NCBI GenBank assembly: GCA_009617715.1
Contig: VTFK01000057.1
Coordinates: 1,163,638-1,227,637, forward strand
Length of the DNA stretch: 64,000 nucleotides
Direction: 5' to 3'
Source of the DNA: Plectrocnemia conspersa
Taxonomy: Eukaryota > Arthropoda > Insecta > Trichoptera > Polycentropodidae
In this document: positions 38,500 through 50,214 of the stretch, piece after piece
How positions within the stretch are numbered: position 1 is the stretch's first letter
Layout of the letters: each line of letters starts with the position of its first letter
Translations under genes and position numbers: made by a program
Notes under the pieces: model-generated
What the model saw: the letters and a program-made list of their open reading frames with translations, nothing else
Database searches by the model: none
What the model was told of the DNA's origin: nothing

Positions 38500-40320
38500 A
38501 TTGCATTTTATGCATCTGGCACTGTTTTCGACGAAGCCCACATTTTGTTTGGTTACTTTGGTCTATAACCAAATAATCTTTACCATCATTTCAGTGATCA
38601 GCGAAGATGCTCTGTATGGTACTGGCTTACTACGAAGTTCATTTGTTTCTATAATAATTGTTGCAATACGTATCCTGAAAGTTAACAAATTCTTCGTCCT
38701 ACCAGTGTTTCTGAAAAGCAACCAAGCATTTTGAACTACCACATTAGTGCAGTGTAAAAGGAAAGGCATGTTCCACTTCTTCCCAAGAATACTAATTCTA
38801 TTAGAAGATATGTTTTGGTCCGATCGACTTACCACTCCCATATTTTGATTGTATTGATGGATCAATTGAGATTGGGAAACAATGATTTTTAGGGTCTGTG
38901 ATGATGGCAGTTGGCAATGAGACACAGATTGAGCCGCTGCAGTAGTATATTTATTTGAGGTTACGGTTTACATTATAAGAATGGGGCGGACGCGCGACGG
39001 CACGCGTCCGAACCCTTACAAGCTTGCCGGAAGAGAGAGCCGTCACAACACCGCTATTTCTGCGCCGACCAGTTTTGGCCATAACAAATCTATATTGGCC
39101 CCATACGGCTCCGCCCCTAGCAATTTACAATTGCGAACTATAACCAGGGGGAGGTATGGGGGCCTTGGCGCTGCTGTTGAATTAAATGCTGGCGGCGCAA
39201 AAGTAGCAAAGTCGTGACGTATGGTGTGGCGGCGCGGCCTCCAGTGACGCGCGGCGTGCTTCGCTCAAGCCGGAAGTGGAACACGCGTAGACCCGGGCGG
39301 CGCGTAGGGCTCCAGGGGCGAGAAGAACGGGCATGTCGGGAGCACCTTTGGGGGCCCTGTGGTGCGTCGGTGCAGCTACACAGGGCGCGCGCGTGACGGG
39401 CCCCGAACATGCAGTTCGAGCTCCGGAGTCGCGGGGCGTAATCTTACGGGTGCGTGACGGGTCACGCGTGGTCCACTCGAGCCTGGTCTACGGCAGCACT
39501 TCGGTGGCTTCTCGCTGGAGGCGCGTGGTGGCGCCGGATGCTTCCTGGGTCACGTGGTCGGCGGCGGCGGCGGCTGACGATGGCGGCTCATGGTCGGAGG
39601 CGCAGGCCCATCGTCTTGGTGGTCCGCCAGCTCGAGTCCGGATCCAGGGAAGCTCCGGCGGGGTGGCAGCAAGTGGGTTTGCAGCGGCTTTTTTTTTTGT
39701 ACTGCAGCGGCGTCTGTGTCTGCCATTTTTCGTCTGACTCCATATGTGTGCTCAGGATCACGTCGGCGTCAACAGTTTAGGGTCTGTGATGATGGCAGTT
39801 GGCAATGAGACACAGATTGAGCCGCTGCAGTAGTATATTTATTTGAGGTTACGGTTTACATTATAAGAATGGGGCGGACGCGCGACGGCACGCGTCCGAA
39901 CCCTTTAAGTTTGCCGGAAGAGAGAGCCGTCACAACACCGCTATTTCTGCGCCGACCAGTTTTGGCCATAACAAATCTATATTGGCCCCCCATAGATTTT
40001 TCAGTTATTGTGAGCACCGATGAGTTTTATGGAGCGGATTTACTTCAATGGCATTCGAGCAATCTGACACCTTTTTTCGCTATATTATTGTCAAGTAAGA
40101 GACATTTCCTATATAGATTTTATCTAGTAGTTTCCAGTGACTCGTATATTTATGTTACTTAATTCATTTACTAGAGACAAGCTCTATGAACAAGTGTCAA
40201 TTTTCTCCCATTCAAAGATCAAAAAGTTTGTCAGTATAGATTAGAACAGCATTGGCACCAAGATTTAATTCAGAGTATTTGATATTCAGGTTTGTATTTG
40301 CACCCTGATATGGGTCAAAC
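38500..40320 (-). pseudogene. Decayed piggyBac transposase, split by an insertion
   Basis: Minus-strand translation of 40320-40002 gives, with stops, PYQG, YSELNLGANAVL and a garbled middle. From 38883 down it gives SQSQLIHQYNQNMGVVSRSD, then QN, then RGKKWW-like ILGKKWNMPF and VVQNAWLLFR. These are the ordered motifs of the piggyBac catalytic domain, including the IHQYN-MG-VD-DQ block. The reading is interrupted exactly at 38891-39994 by a GC-rich element flanked by a 7-base duplication, so the transposase was one unit before that insertion. Stop codons and lost residues show it is inactive. Confidence 0.85.
38891..39994. mobile_element. GC-rich LTR-like element inserted in the piggyBac fossil
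   Basis: Two direct repeats of about 215 bases (38891-39105 and 39779-39994) differ at only a few positions near 39015-39025/39902-39912. They flank a 673-base internal part that is strikingly GC-rich against the AT-rich surroundings. GATTTTT stands on both sides (38884-38890 and 39995-40001), consistent with a target-site duplication. The internal part encodes no gag or pol, so this would be a terminal-repeat retrotransposon in miniature or similar. The repeats do not begin with TG and end with CA as most LTRs do, and I found no clear primer-binding site, so the class is uncertain. Long open frames inside (for example 39333-39737) reflect GC richness. Confidence 0.75.
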
Positions 40321-40326
40321 TAAATA

Positions 40327-40400
40327 ATATATCCATATGAAATTATTCCCGCTTATAGTATACATATATCCATATGAAATTATTCCCGCTTATAGTATAC
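40327..40400. repeat. Two tandem copies of a 37-base unit
   Basis: The unit containing CCATATGAAATTATTCCCGC and TTATAGTATAC occurs twice without change, followed by a partial third. This is a local tandem duplication. Confidence 0.85.
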
Positions 40401-40401
40401 A

Positions 40402-41194
40402 TATATCTATATCTAATTGGTTTGCCTCGTTAAATTGTTTGCAACTATTTCTTTCCTAATAAGATATGGTTTCATCAACATTATGGGTTTCTCTATGCGG
40501 ATTTCACTTAGCACAATTGGCCGATATAATGTTTGTAAGTGGGCAAACTTTTTAAAATTGACGGATTTATCTAAATGTGGATTTTATCAAAACTAGCAAT
40601 TTTATTGAGTAATAATTATAAGTTATAATACATATTTAGAATTCTAGCAGAAAATTTTTAAACTTTTATTATTAGTTGTTTCATAAATTTTAAGTGATTT
40701 ACTTATTGCAATTTCTAGTTTTAAAATGTTTATATGCACCTTACATATACCAATTAATTTATGAAATTTACACTTTATAAATATTATATAATAATCATAG
40801 CTCTAATTTAAATAAATTAATAAAAAATGCAAATTGATTCAACATTAAAATAATTTAATGAAAAAATATCATCAACAAAATATTATTAGTTAAAATAATT
40901 TTATGTAATTCATATTATGGACAGTATTGCACTTGTTATGGCCAAAGTTTTAATTCACTCGTCTGTGTTCGATTTTTGACAACTGCCCCAAGGTTACATT
41001 ATTACATATCCTTTTCCAAAAAATACAGATGTGAGCATAATTAAGAATTTTCATTACTTGTATAGCTATATAAAAATACTAGTATGATTCATAATGATGA
41101 AATAGACCATGATAAATTGCGTTCTAAGTTAAAATGTGCAGTTGACCATTGTATTTAGAAATAGATCGATTTTATTTTGCAGAATTGTTTAAAA
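40402..41194. other. AT-rich upstream region of the short FUN14 gene
   Basis: I see no gene. The promoter of the plus-strand FUN14 gene should lie toward the right end; a TTTTGCAG at 41174-41181 may be the acceptor of a leader intron. Confidence 0.4.
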
Positions 41195-41752
41195 ATGAGT
41201 CCCGTTGTCTCTTCAAACTCCGACGATGATAATAAAGAGGTTGAGAAAGTAGCGAAAGAAGTTAAAAATTTCTTCGAACGGGCTGTGGGAGACATTGCTA
41301 AATCATCGTCGACTAAGCAGTTGGTCTTTGGGACAGTTTCTGGATGGTATTGTATTATATTTTATTTTTTAATCTTAATTTTTTTATGTAGTGACCGTTT
41401 TATTTTAGGTTTACCGGTTATATCGGCATGAAAGTCAGTAAAGTGGCTGCATTTGGACTCGGTGGCGGTATAATAATTCTACATCTTGCGAATCAAAGCG
41501 GTTATATCAACATAAATTGGGAAAAAATACACAAAAATGTCGACAATATTAGCGAAAAAATTGAAATGGAATCGAACAAAAGATCTTCAGCCTGGGTCGA
41601 CAAGGTAATGTTAATATATAAATATAGTAGTTGTATGAAAATGTAATAAATATGCATTTCTCCGTTTACAGGTTGTCACATTCATGAAAACTAATTCGTA
41701 TTATTCGGCTGGATTCGCCGGAGGAGTATTTTTTGGCATTGCATCTTCGTAA
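41195..41752 (+). CDS. FUN14 domain-containing protein, short form
   Basis: Three exons (41195-41346, 41409-41604, 41672-41752) give 142 residues. The middle exon is 196 bases, exactly as in the minus-strand paralogue, with the same intron phases (2 and 0), which supports duplication. Shared motifs are KQLVFGTVSGW, a glycine-rich membrane segment (VAAFGLGGGIIILHLANQSG), YININWEKI and SAWVDK. The C-terminus is the ordinary family form (YYSAGFAGGVFFGIASS), without the charged insert of the paralogue. The first 25 residues are acidic and lack a YxxL motif. Likely place is the outer mitochondrial membrane. It converges with SF3B6; AATAAA at 41919-41924. Confidence 0.88.
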
Positions 41753-42062
41753 TTTTATCATAATTTGGTAAAAATTGTTTGATGTGTAAAGAAAAAGGAT
41801 TCAGTAGTTTGTATTTTAGATATGTTTTAAAATGTGTGTTGCATGTATGAAATTGTGTTTTATTTTATTTATTAACTGATAATTTGCAAGTATTTCTGAT
41901 ATTATGTATGATATTAAAAATAAACATTAAAAAATTACCATAATTTTATTATTACAAAATTTCTCATAAGTATATATACATAAATATGAAAAAGTGAAAT
42001 GAAAAAAAAACAAACATTAATGTAAACTTATTATATACACTAAAATAATAAACTTCATATAG

Positions 42063-42685
42063 TTATTTTCGAAGATCATCCGAATTGATTCCATATTTCT
42101 TTTTGATGGTGTCTAATTCTTCTTGTTTCTTTTCAATATCCATGCCCTTGAATGCTTTGTTTGATCTATAATAAAGGACGACTAAATAGCGGTTGCATAC
42201 GTTAAACCCGGACAAATGATCGCAAGCTTTTTTTGCATCAAATATGTCTTCATATACCACAAACGCAGTGCCTCTTGTTTCGGGCGTGTTTCCACTGTAA
42301 AACAATACAAAATTAGCTATGCTAAAATCTATTCATAAACAAAATCAATTACAATATATACATACACTCTTATTTGTCGTAGCGCTCCGTATTTACCAAA
42401 GATATCGTACATTTCCTCTGCCGTTATTTTATATGGTAAATTTCTGATGTAAAGTATCCGATTAACTTCAGGCGGTAGTCGAAGCTAAAAATAAAAATGT
42501 TTAATTGTTTATTAGAGTAAAATTTAGGATTAAAAAAAAAGTAAGGTTATGTTAGAAACTGTAAATTGCATTTGGGTTGTAATATTTCGATATTTAACGC
42601 ATTTTTTGCATGAAATAGTTAATTATGGATACATAGTAAAATAAATATATACTACATTTGCACGGCGTTGAGAAGCTAAAGCCAT
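42063..42685 (-). CDS. SF3B6: Splicing factor 3B subunit 6 (SF3B6/p14)
   Basis: Three exons (42656-42685, 42366-42484, 42063-42294) give 126 residues, the normal length. SF3B6 is the small RRM protein of the U2 snRNP SF3b complex that contacts the branch adenosine. The single RRM shows RNP2 (ILYIRNL) near residue 20 and RNP1 ([10 protein letters not shown]) near residue 55, followed by [17 protein letters not shown] and the basic C-terminal tail DTIKKKYGI. Splice phases are 0 and 2, and all sites are GT-AG. The start [10 protein letters not shown] is the family start. No damage is seen. Confidence 0.96.
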
Positions 42686-44483
42686 TATAACGATGCGAAT
42701 ACAACAGACGATGTTAAACGTCAAAACGCACAAGCGACTCTTTCTAGTGTTGCCATTGTAAAATATGGGTTTCGTTGCTGCTACAAAAAATATATTTTGA
42801 TAAGTCTAATTTAATATTTCTTGTCGATTAATATATATTTAAATTCTTGTTTATTGTTAATTTTTTTATTTGATATTATAGGTAACAGCATTTTTTAAAA
42901 ATTGTATCACATTTTGTATTGAGCATATCTTATTTTAAATATAAATGAAGTTGAGCTAAGAATAGCAAGCATTGCAGCTGTGGATACAGAACTTTTAAGT
43001 TGATAACCTAATATTTACCTGTGTACCGAGATATTAATCACTAGACCAGTAGTAGAACTTAAAATAGTATTATTATTACTACTTATAGACAAATTATTTT
43101 AGTCTCGTAAGCTGTAAATATTTTAAAATAAAATATCAAAAAAACAATACAAAAAGAGAAATCTATTTGTAAATACTTTGTTATAAATAGATTTACTAAA
43201 TAATAAATATTAATAATATTTTTTTAATGATTTTTTACAATATTATTATTAATATGTTTATTTTATCAAAATAAAATTATATTTTACTTTATCTATTTGT
43301 TTTTATGTTTAATAATCATAATGTAAATTTTATGAATATTAGCTAAAGCTGAATCAAATAAAATAATTAAAAAATATATTAAATAATTTTATTTAAGAAA
43401 AACTCTACTCGTTAGTTTAATAAAAATGCTGTGTATTCAATTTTAATACAACAGAAAAAATACAGGTTTTTGTAGACAAAAGTTTTTTATTATTTTTATT
43501 TTATTTCTGTACTATTATTATATGTTTAAAATACATAAGTATAAAATCACTGTTGATGCGAAGTTTAAGAAATGACTATTCAACTTCTTTAAACGATAAA
43601 AATTTTGTCATTTCTCTTATTTGTAAATAGTAGCTTTATGATAATTTAATTTTATTTAATATTTTTTAAACTGCTATTACTTTCGAGATGATAAAGACAC
43701 AAGTTTGAGCCATAAAAAAGTTTGCCAGACCTGCACCCCATCGTTGCCTCGTCAATGTTACCAATGTTCCATATAGTTTTTGGTCATAGAAAAATAATCA
43801 CCACTCCCCACTTCATGCCAGTTAACAATTAAGGTTTTAGAATTTTTTTAATATTTTCTTTTATTGAGGCCTTACATTTTTGTCTATGTATAACTAAAAA
43901 TGTATATTTTTAGGGAAAGCTAAACACAAATATGGTTACATTGCTACTGAGACATGGATTTGTTTATTAAGACTGCCAAATCGAACCAACCAAATTTATC
44001 TACACATTTTATTTTTTCGTTTTTCGATTTTTTTCTTATAAAAAAGTCGTCTTCTGGGTTTTTGAAACAATAATTCCTAAAATAGTTTCAAACGACCAGT
44101 AAATATTACAAGTCTTAATTTCAAAACGCTTTATCAGACAGCTTTGTTTGTTAAACTACTAATAATAAGTATCATTGAGTGAAATCACAGTATCACGATC
44201 AACTGCTACTACTTATATACGACGACAAAGCTCGTAGGTGCGACCGGTGATTTCTGGTCTGTTTTCTATATAACAAAAGTGCTAACCATGTTCAAATAAA
44301 TTAAAACAATCTGGTAGAGCTTTCTGTTTTTATTTCTTCAAAACATAATAAAAGTTTGCTATACTTTTTTATCGTTTTTGCTCAATATGATAGATGAAAA
44401 ACTTCCATCTTTGTTAATAAATACATATTTCTATATATAGAGTGATAGTTCATTTATATATTAATATTAAGGTTTTAAAAAAC

Positions 44484-44600
44484 TTGGCGGCACTCTGGTA
44501 GCACTTGCGTGACGTAAGCACATTCTCTTGGCGGCTTCGGCGGGCTCGCACGGGCCGGTACGGGCCTCGCGCACCGGTCACTCACACTAATATATTTCAA
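44484..44600 (+). repeat. GC-rich repeat block
   Basis: It begins like 21116 (TTGGCGGCACTCTGGTAGCA, then a TGACG), then diverges into a CG-rich stretch with CGGGCTCGCACGGGCCGG and similar. It is too short to classify. Confidence 0.5.
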
Positions 44601-47600
44601 CATATAACTATAATAACTTTTTATTTTTAATAATAAAACACCACTGCAGTGGTTCAATCTGTGTTTTATTGCCGTCGCCTTCCGTCGCAAAAATAGTATA
44701 TTTCCTACTTGATAAAACCAGATTGTTATGAACATTTTTATTCTACATAAATATGTTTTAAAATTTAGTTTTTATCGCCGTGCGTACGTTTATTCTGCAA
44801 ACATTGTTTAAAAATCACAATTAATCGTTTAACAATATTGTCGTATGTTATCGATGACACTAATAAACGGTTAATTGTGATTTTAACAAATGTTTTGGAA
44901 ATAAACACGCGCTTGACAATAAAAAACTAAGTTTCAAAATTTAAAACGTATTTATGTAGCAAAACGTTGTTGGCCATTTTCGACAATATGTTTATAACCA
45001 TTGGTTTTCGAGCGTGGCGCCGATATAATTAACAAATGTCGTATATTTACATACATAAAATGTTAAAATTAAATTATATACGTAAATATAAATTAATTGA
45101 ATATTTAATTCATTTATATGAAAAGCGAAACAATTATTACTATTCAATTAATTGATTTACAAATAAGAAATAATTTAATTATAAAATATACGATTAATTG
45201 CAATATTTACTTTAAATTCTTTTTGACACTTATATTTTTATTTTATTACTCAAATTGCTCTTATGGCCAACGCAATATTTACGAATGTATCTGTCATTAT
45301 CACGTGTTGTGCAATATTAGATATTATTGGAGATGTGGGACTGCTGTGGAACCGATACGTTTTGGCAGCGCCAAGTTGAAGTTTGGAATCCTCCACCGTT
45401 GGTGCTAATATCTACAGCCATCGTCCTTGTGATACTCTTGAAGATGGACTCGTTGGCGCATTTATGGCTCAGTTGGAATACAAGAAGATTATAATTCAAT
45501 AAATTCATTTTATTTACTATTTACAACGTCGAGTTATAATTTACGAATAAATCTGGATGCAGCACATCTCCAGGTAAGAATATTCTGTTTTTTATAGCAT
45601 TTTTAATGCAATACAATTTTATTTAAAATCTTGTTTTTCTATGTTTGTAGGTAATATTACTTAAATGATACAATTTATTATTTGTTATCAAAGACTTCCA
45701 AGTACTTGCTTACTATTTGTTTTATGATAAATTGTGTGGTATGTAGTGTTTTTTTATCAGTTTTGTGTAAATGATTAAAAAATAAGCATCGAAATTACTA
45801 GTTTTATCTCAAATTTCACAATTGTGTTGTAACAAATTAGAACAGAACATGAAATAAATGATAAACAGTGAAGTTGATAATATGAGCTGATATATTTTTT
45901 ATTTAAAATGTTCAATTTATAATTTTTTATATATAACATTTTTTTTTGAACCACGTATGTATATGTATATTTTAAATGTACATAATAAATAATAATAAAA
46001 TATTTGTTTTTATATAATATTAAAAAGTGTTTCCGAATTATTTTAATTAAAGTGAATATCCTATTATGCAATTTCCTCTTATTTTTTATCAATGGCGTCT
46101 CGTGGCGTAAAATATCAGGGGTAGCACAAACCTAATTATTAAATTATCAATAATATAAATAAAATTGCACTTTAGATCATTTTAGTTATAATTAAATAAA
46201 AAGTTTCGTTTATTCTTAATCGAAACCTATGCGCGTAATTGAAGTAAATATCTAAAGCAGATACATTCCAAATCAAATGAACGATTTAAACATTTTCACA
46301 CAAATCAACGTTATTCTAATTTTTTTTTATATTTATAAAATGTTCCATTTCATTGAATTTATATGCTTCCTCAGGCGTCTTTGACATTTTAATTACGTTT
46401 TCTTTCACAATCTAAATAAAAGCTGAAAAACTGATTTCAATAATGACTTCTTATTCAATAAAAACGGAATGTATCATATATATACATACATATATTATAT
46501 ATATGAAGTTGTGCAACAAGAATTTTTTTTATGATGATTATTCAATTTTTTAATTATAGTAACGCAAAAAAAGAAGAAGGAACACATGAAAATTGTCAAT
46601 ATTGATATTTCCCTTATGATATCATGCCTCTACTTTCTTGGAAAGTGTGACTTTGATTTGATATATGTACTGATACATAGGTTAATCGTTGCTTTTTGCC
46701 ATATGGCAAAATACCATTATGCTATAAAGCAATTTACCATAAAGTTTATGTTTTTTCTTTTGTAGATTTTAGGAAAATCCTAAATTTCTATAACTAATTA
46801 ATTAAAATATGTTTGGGCTGAAATGCGATTCTAAACTTAAGATTGAGTTAACTGAACCAGGGCGGATGACCCCGTGCATTTTCTTGAAAATTGGCACTGA
46901 GCTCGGTAATCTTTCAGGCATATTTAACTGCATATTTAGTTCAATTTTATATAATTTAATTAAATTAAATTTGCAAATTTATTTTAATGTACACGTGTAA
47001 TTCTATGAAATAATAAAATGAAGTGGAAAAGTAGTACGTAAATTTAGTATAAAGTGCAAGGAAATTATAATTCTGACGAATTAAACTCGGTCCATGACGG
47101 TCTTTGACCCGGGCCTTTCAGGGCTCTCAAAAATACATTGCATAGTAGGGATTATTATTTTACTCACGGACGATATCTTCAGTGTTGCACAGCCAAATAT
47201 TACTAACTATTTTTCAGAATACATCCAAAAATTTCGCGCTACACGGCTTAATGATATTTAACTTATTCATACAAAATTGCAGTATCTGGGGAGATCATGG
47301 GTCAGAATTTACGATTCAAATTAATTGACTGCTTCTTGTCAATTTTTTTTTAAGATTGAGTATTTTTACTGTTTTTTTCGCAAAGGAGACCCACGCGTAT
47401 ACGCACACGCATATCATCCGTGAAAGTTAATTTTTGGTCCGACCGTTGATACCTTGACACTCCACTTTGTCCCAATTCGGTGCCGAAAGCGCGCACATAC
47501 TCGCGCATCCGTTGCACAGTGGGTCCACTAGCAAGCTTTTGTAGCCAATAATAATTCAGCGTATTTTTTAAGTACTTTCTAGTTTACAATGTATATGAAT

Positions 47601-47754
47601 TGTAACAAAGTTAAGTTTCAATTTATGGCAAAATATTTTTATTTTGGAGTAAAAAGATGTGCTGTAGTGTAACTTATATTGAACATAAAATAGTTTTTAA
47701 CTCAAATTGAATGTCCGTTGCATGGCTTTTAAATTAAACAAGATTAAACTCTAG

Positions 47755-47890
47755 ATTCCGGACGTTGAGCTGGACCAGTGGATGCGAAGAGAGAAGCGGC
47801 GACTTGCTACTCTGAAGTTGAGTCGGGTTTCTCTTGGTTGCAGCCCAAGTTTGAGGGCCTTTGAAGATCCGATGCCTTAAATTCTGAAGC
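47755..47890. repeat. Repeat block shared with 48968-49070
   Basis: Both copies contain a stretch close to TGGACCAGTGGATGCGAAGA followed by GAGAAGC and, further on, TTGGGTCGG or TTGAGTCGG. It probably comes from an unidentified transposon. The 115-residue frame at 48836-49183 spans the second copy and is not taken as a gene. Confidence 0.5.
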
Positions 47891-47939
47891 GGTCGTTCAA
47901 GCTTAGATATCAATAATGTCATAAAAAATCTGAGAGAAA

Positions 47940-48370
47940 GTGACTTTTGGAAGTCAGTTCATGCGGTACCCATTCGTGTATTTTTTCGCCTTTTCTATGG
48001 CATTTAGATGCCGTGAAACGGTTGCAAGAGAATTCTGCTGTGAGTGTTAGAATTAGCTTCAACAGTGCTTCTCAATCTTTCTTCATTATCAGCAGATGTA
48101 GGTGTTCCGTGGGCCTTATTTCTAGGGTTAATTTCGCTACTAAGAAGTTTCTCGAATCAACGTCTTACAGTTCTCTGACTAACAGTACCTTCGCCAAATC
48201 CCAAATTCATATTTCTCGTGGCTTGTGCAGTATTATGTTTCAGCTTAAACTTTTACAAAAAAGGATACGTAAATCTTTTGTTGACACCAAATAAAAAATG
48301 TGGAATACAACACTTATTGATTTTAATAAAAAATATAGTTATTTACTACGAACGTCTTAATTCTATCACA
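47940..48370 (-). pseudogene. Decayed mariner transposase, N-terminal part
   Basis: On the minus strand, broken frames read FKLKHNTAQATRNMNLGFGE, then GTVSQRTVRR-FEK, then NKAHGTPTSADNEERLRSTV and EANSNTHSRILLQ, ending near EWVPHEL-like text. This is the order of the paired helix-turn-helix region of mariner transposases. Stops are present and the catalytic half is absent. It differs in part and sequence from the fossil at 24860-25330. Confidence 0.75.
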
Positions 48371-48389
48371 ACAATCTAATACCTAACTT

Positions 48390-49430
48390 AGTTGAATTTT
48401 TTTCAACATTTTACAATTGTTGCGACCTCTCCCCTTTGGAGATGGCAGTCTTTTCTTCTCGAAGGACCACCGTCTCTCGACGGAATTAAACGCCTCTAAC
48501 TATAGAAATGCTTTATTATCAGAGTTTACATCCTCAGAATCCTTGCTGACGCACGACCACACGCCGTGACAGCTGAGGCGCCTTCAGGTTATTTATACAC
48601 AAAAAACCACGCACGGCCATAACACACTTTTATTCGGCCATGCATAAATATATGTAAAATTGTCGGAACAACAATTAAATGCTTATTTATATTTAGCGTT
48701 ATTTATATGTAACATTTCGAAAGACTAAAATTTTATTTCTATAAATATAATCATAAATTCATCTCGAAACAATTTTGCAGATTGCTAAAAAATATGCATT
48801 TTTTTAAAAAATGGTAGCAATTTTAAAAATAACAGTTGAATCACTATCCTACGGGTCAGGAGGTTTATGTTGCTAAGACAACGTTTGTTGTTATTGCTAT
48901 TCTTTTATTCGTTGTGCAACAATTGAGAATCGTTTTCTGTGAGTGCGTCTGTAAGCTGTTGGTGTCTGGATTCCGGTGTCGATCTGAACCAGTGGATACG
49001 AAGAGAGAAGCTACTTCTTTTACGATCTTCGATATCCTGAAATTGGGTCGGCCTCCTCTTGAATTAAATCCTGGTTGGAGAGATCGGGGTAAGTGGTTCG
49101 ATTTCTTATATTCCCGTATGTATCCATGGGAGATTTTATTGTTCGCCTCCTTTTTAATGGAACGATCAATTGCAAAAGGGTGACGTGTTTTTTGAGCGGA
49201 TTAAAAACGGCCGGTTATTTTAAAGCACAAGAGTTAATTTTAAAATAACAAAAGTTAAATATCCCTCTCACATTAAACCTTCTCGAATTGAGGTGTGTGG
49301 GCTTATAAGACTATCCCTTATATAGTATTTTTATTCTTTGTTTAGGATAGATAACGTAGATATAAGACTTTCACTTTTTATTTTATTTTTGACCATGACA
49401 ATCCATACAAAGTCCACACTGTGCGTCGGT
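48390..49430. other. Unassigned transposon-like sequence
   Basis: A GC-richer patch at 48425-48620 looks like regulatory sequence of a retroelement. The block at 48968-49070 is shared with 47755-47890. I cannot assign a class. Confidence 0.35.
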
Positions 49431-49776
49431 TGCATGCGTGCGCGTCGAGTCTCATCTGTTATATTCGCGGGTTGAAGTTTTCGGTTTGGCACGGTGCCAC
49501 TTTCTCCGGTTTTTGACTGTATTTCTTCTCGAGGTTTGTCGACCCGATTCAGCCGTGACCCTGTTTAATTTGCGTGGTCTCCTCTTGTGTCTCGCGTCTG
49601 AAAGAACGGCAAAAGAGGCTTCTCAAACGCCGAAAGTCGACAGACCCAGATTCGACGCCTTTTTGACACATTTTTTTAATCGCACCTTCACGGCGAACCG
49701 GGTCAGAGAACCGAGTCTTATTCGGTTACTGACGGGAAGTAACTGTTGAATTTAAATAAATAAATAAATAAATAAC
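49430..49776 (+). mobile_element. GC-rich fragment ending in a (TAAA)n tail
   Basis: About 310 GC-richer bases stop abruptly at a tail of five TAAA units at 49755-49775. Such a tail is the usual 3' end of a non-LTR retrotransposon or SINE, here 5'-truncated. The 103-residue frame inside resembles no reverse transcriptase. Confidence 0.5.
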
Positions 49777-49966
49777 AATCATTCTCTCTTATATGGTAAT
49801 ATTATCTAGCTTTATCTAATTCAATGTCAAAGATAATATCTAAATTAATAATAAAAATGTTAAATATTAAATTAACAATTTATCTGAACCTCACATTATA
49901 TCACATTTAGAATAAAGTTTATGTACTTATTAATCATTAAATGTTCATATTTAATATTCTTTTTAA

Positions 49967-50037
49967 TCTTCCTTTTTGTAGCAGATTCTTAATTACTTTT
50001 TTTTAATCTTCCTTTTTGTAGCAGATTCTTAATTTTA
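49967..50037. repeat. Tandem duplication of a ~40-base unit
   Basis: TTTTTAATCTTCCTTTTTGT followed by AGCAGATTCTTAATT occurs twice in a row. Confidence 0.85.
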
Positions 50038-50045
50038 AATTTGAG

Positions 50046-50117
50046 TCTGCTGCAGGACATTAACCTGCGGCCTCTGGATTATCAGTTCAGCGCCTTATGA
50101 ACTACGCTATTCCGGCC
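50046..50117 (-). repeat. tRNA-derived SINE or tRNA pseudogene
   Basis: The minus strand reads like a degraded tRNA: an A-box-like TAGCGTAGTTCATAAGGCG, an anticodon arm near CTGAACTGATAATCCAG, and a perfect five-pair T stem (GCAGG...CCTGC) around TTAATGT in place of the B box TTCGANN. The acceptor ends do not pair, so it is not a working tRNA gene. Two further B-box-like pieces lie at 50464-50475 and 50625-50640. Confidence 0.55.
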
Positions 50118-50214
50118 TCTCACCCCAACAAAATAATGCTGTATATTTTCAAGGAACGGTTGCATCAATACATTAGTACAAAAATATTAGGCTGGATATA
50201 TGAAGGAAAGACAT

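Larger units (their letters stand above)
42686..47900. other. Gene-poor AT-rich region
   Basis: About 5 kb with no recognised gene. It contains a block at 44487-44590 that is GC-rich and shares its start with 21113-21140, and a small GC-richer patch at 45263-45500 discussed as a finding. A short phrase TTTGGGCTGAAA at 46810 recurs around the Tigger element at 51970 and 53020. The remainder is simple-sequence AT-rich DNA. Confidence 0.5.

Noticed and set aside
39138..39808. Long GC-rich frames of 60-134 residues on both strands
   Set aside because: They lie inside the LTR-like element, overlap in all frames and have no domain; absence of stops is due to GC richness.
45377..45379. In-frame TGA as a selenocysteine codon
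   Set aside because: The flanking residues match no selenoprotein I know and I saw no SECIS-like hairpin; kept only as a general small-ORF observation.
48836..49183. 115-residue frame with a hydrophobic start
   Set aside because: Part of it is a repeat shared with 47755-47890; not a supported gene.
50046..50117. Functional tRNA gene on the minus strand
   Set aside because: Acceptor stem does not pair and the B box is mutated.
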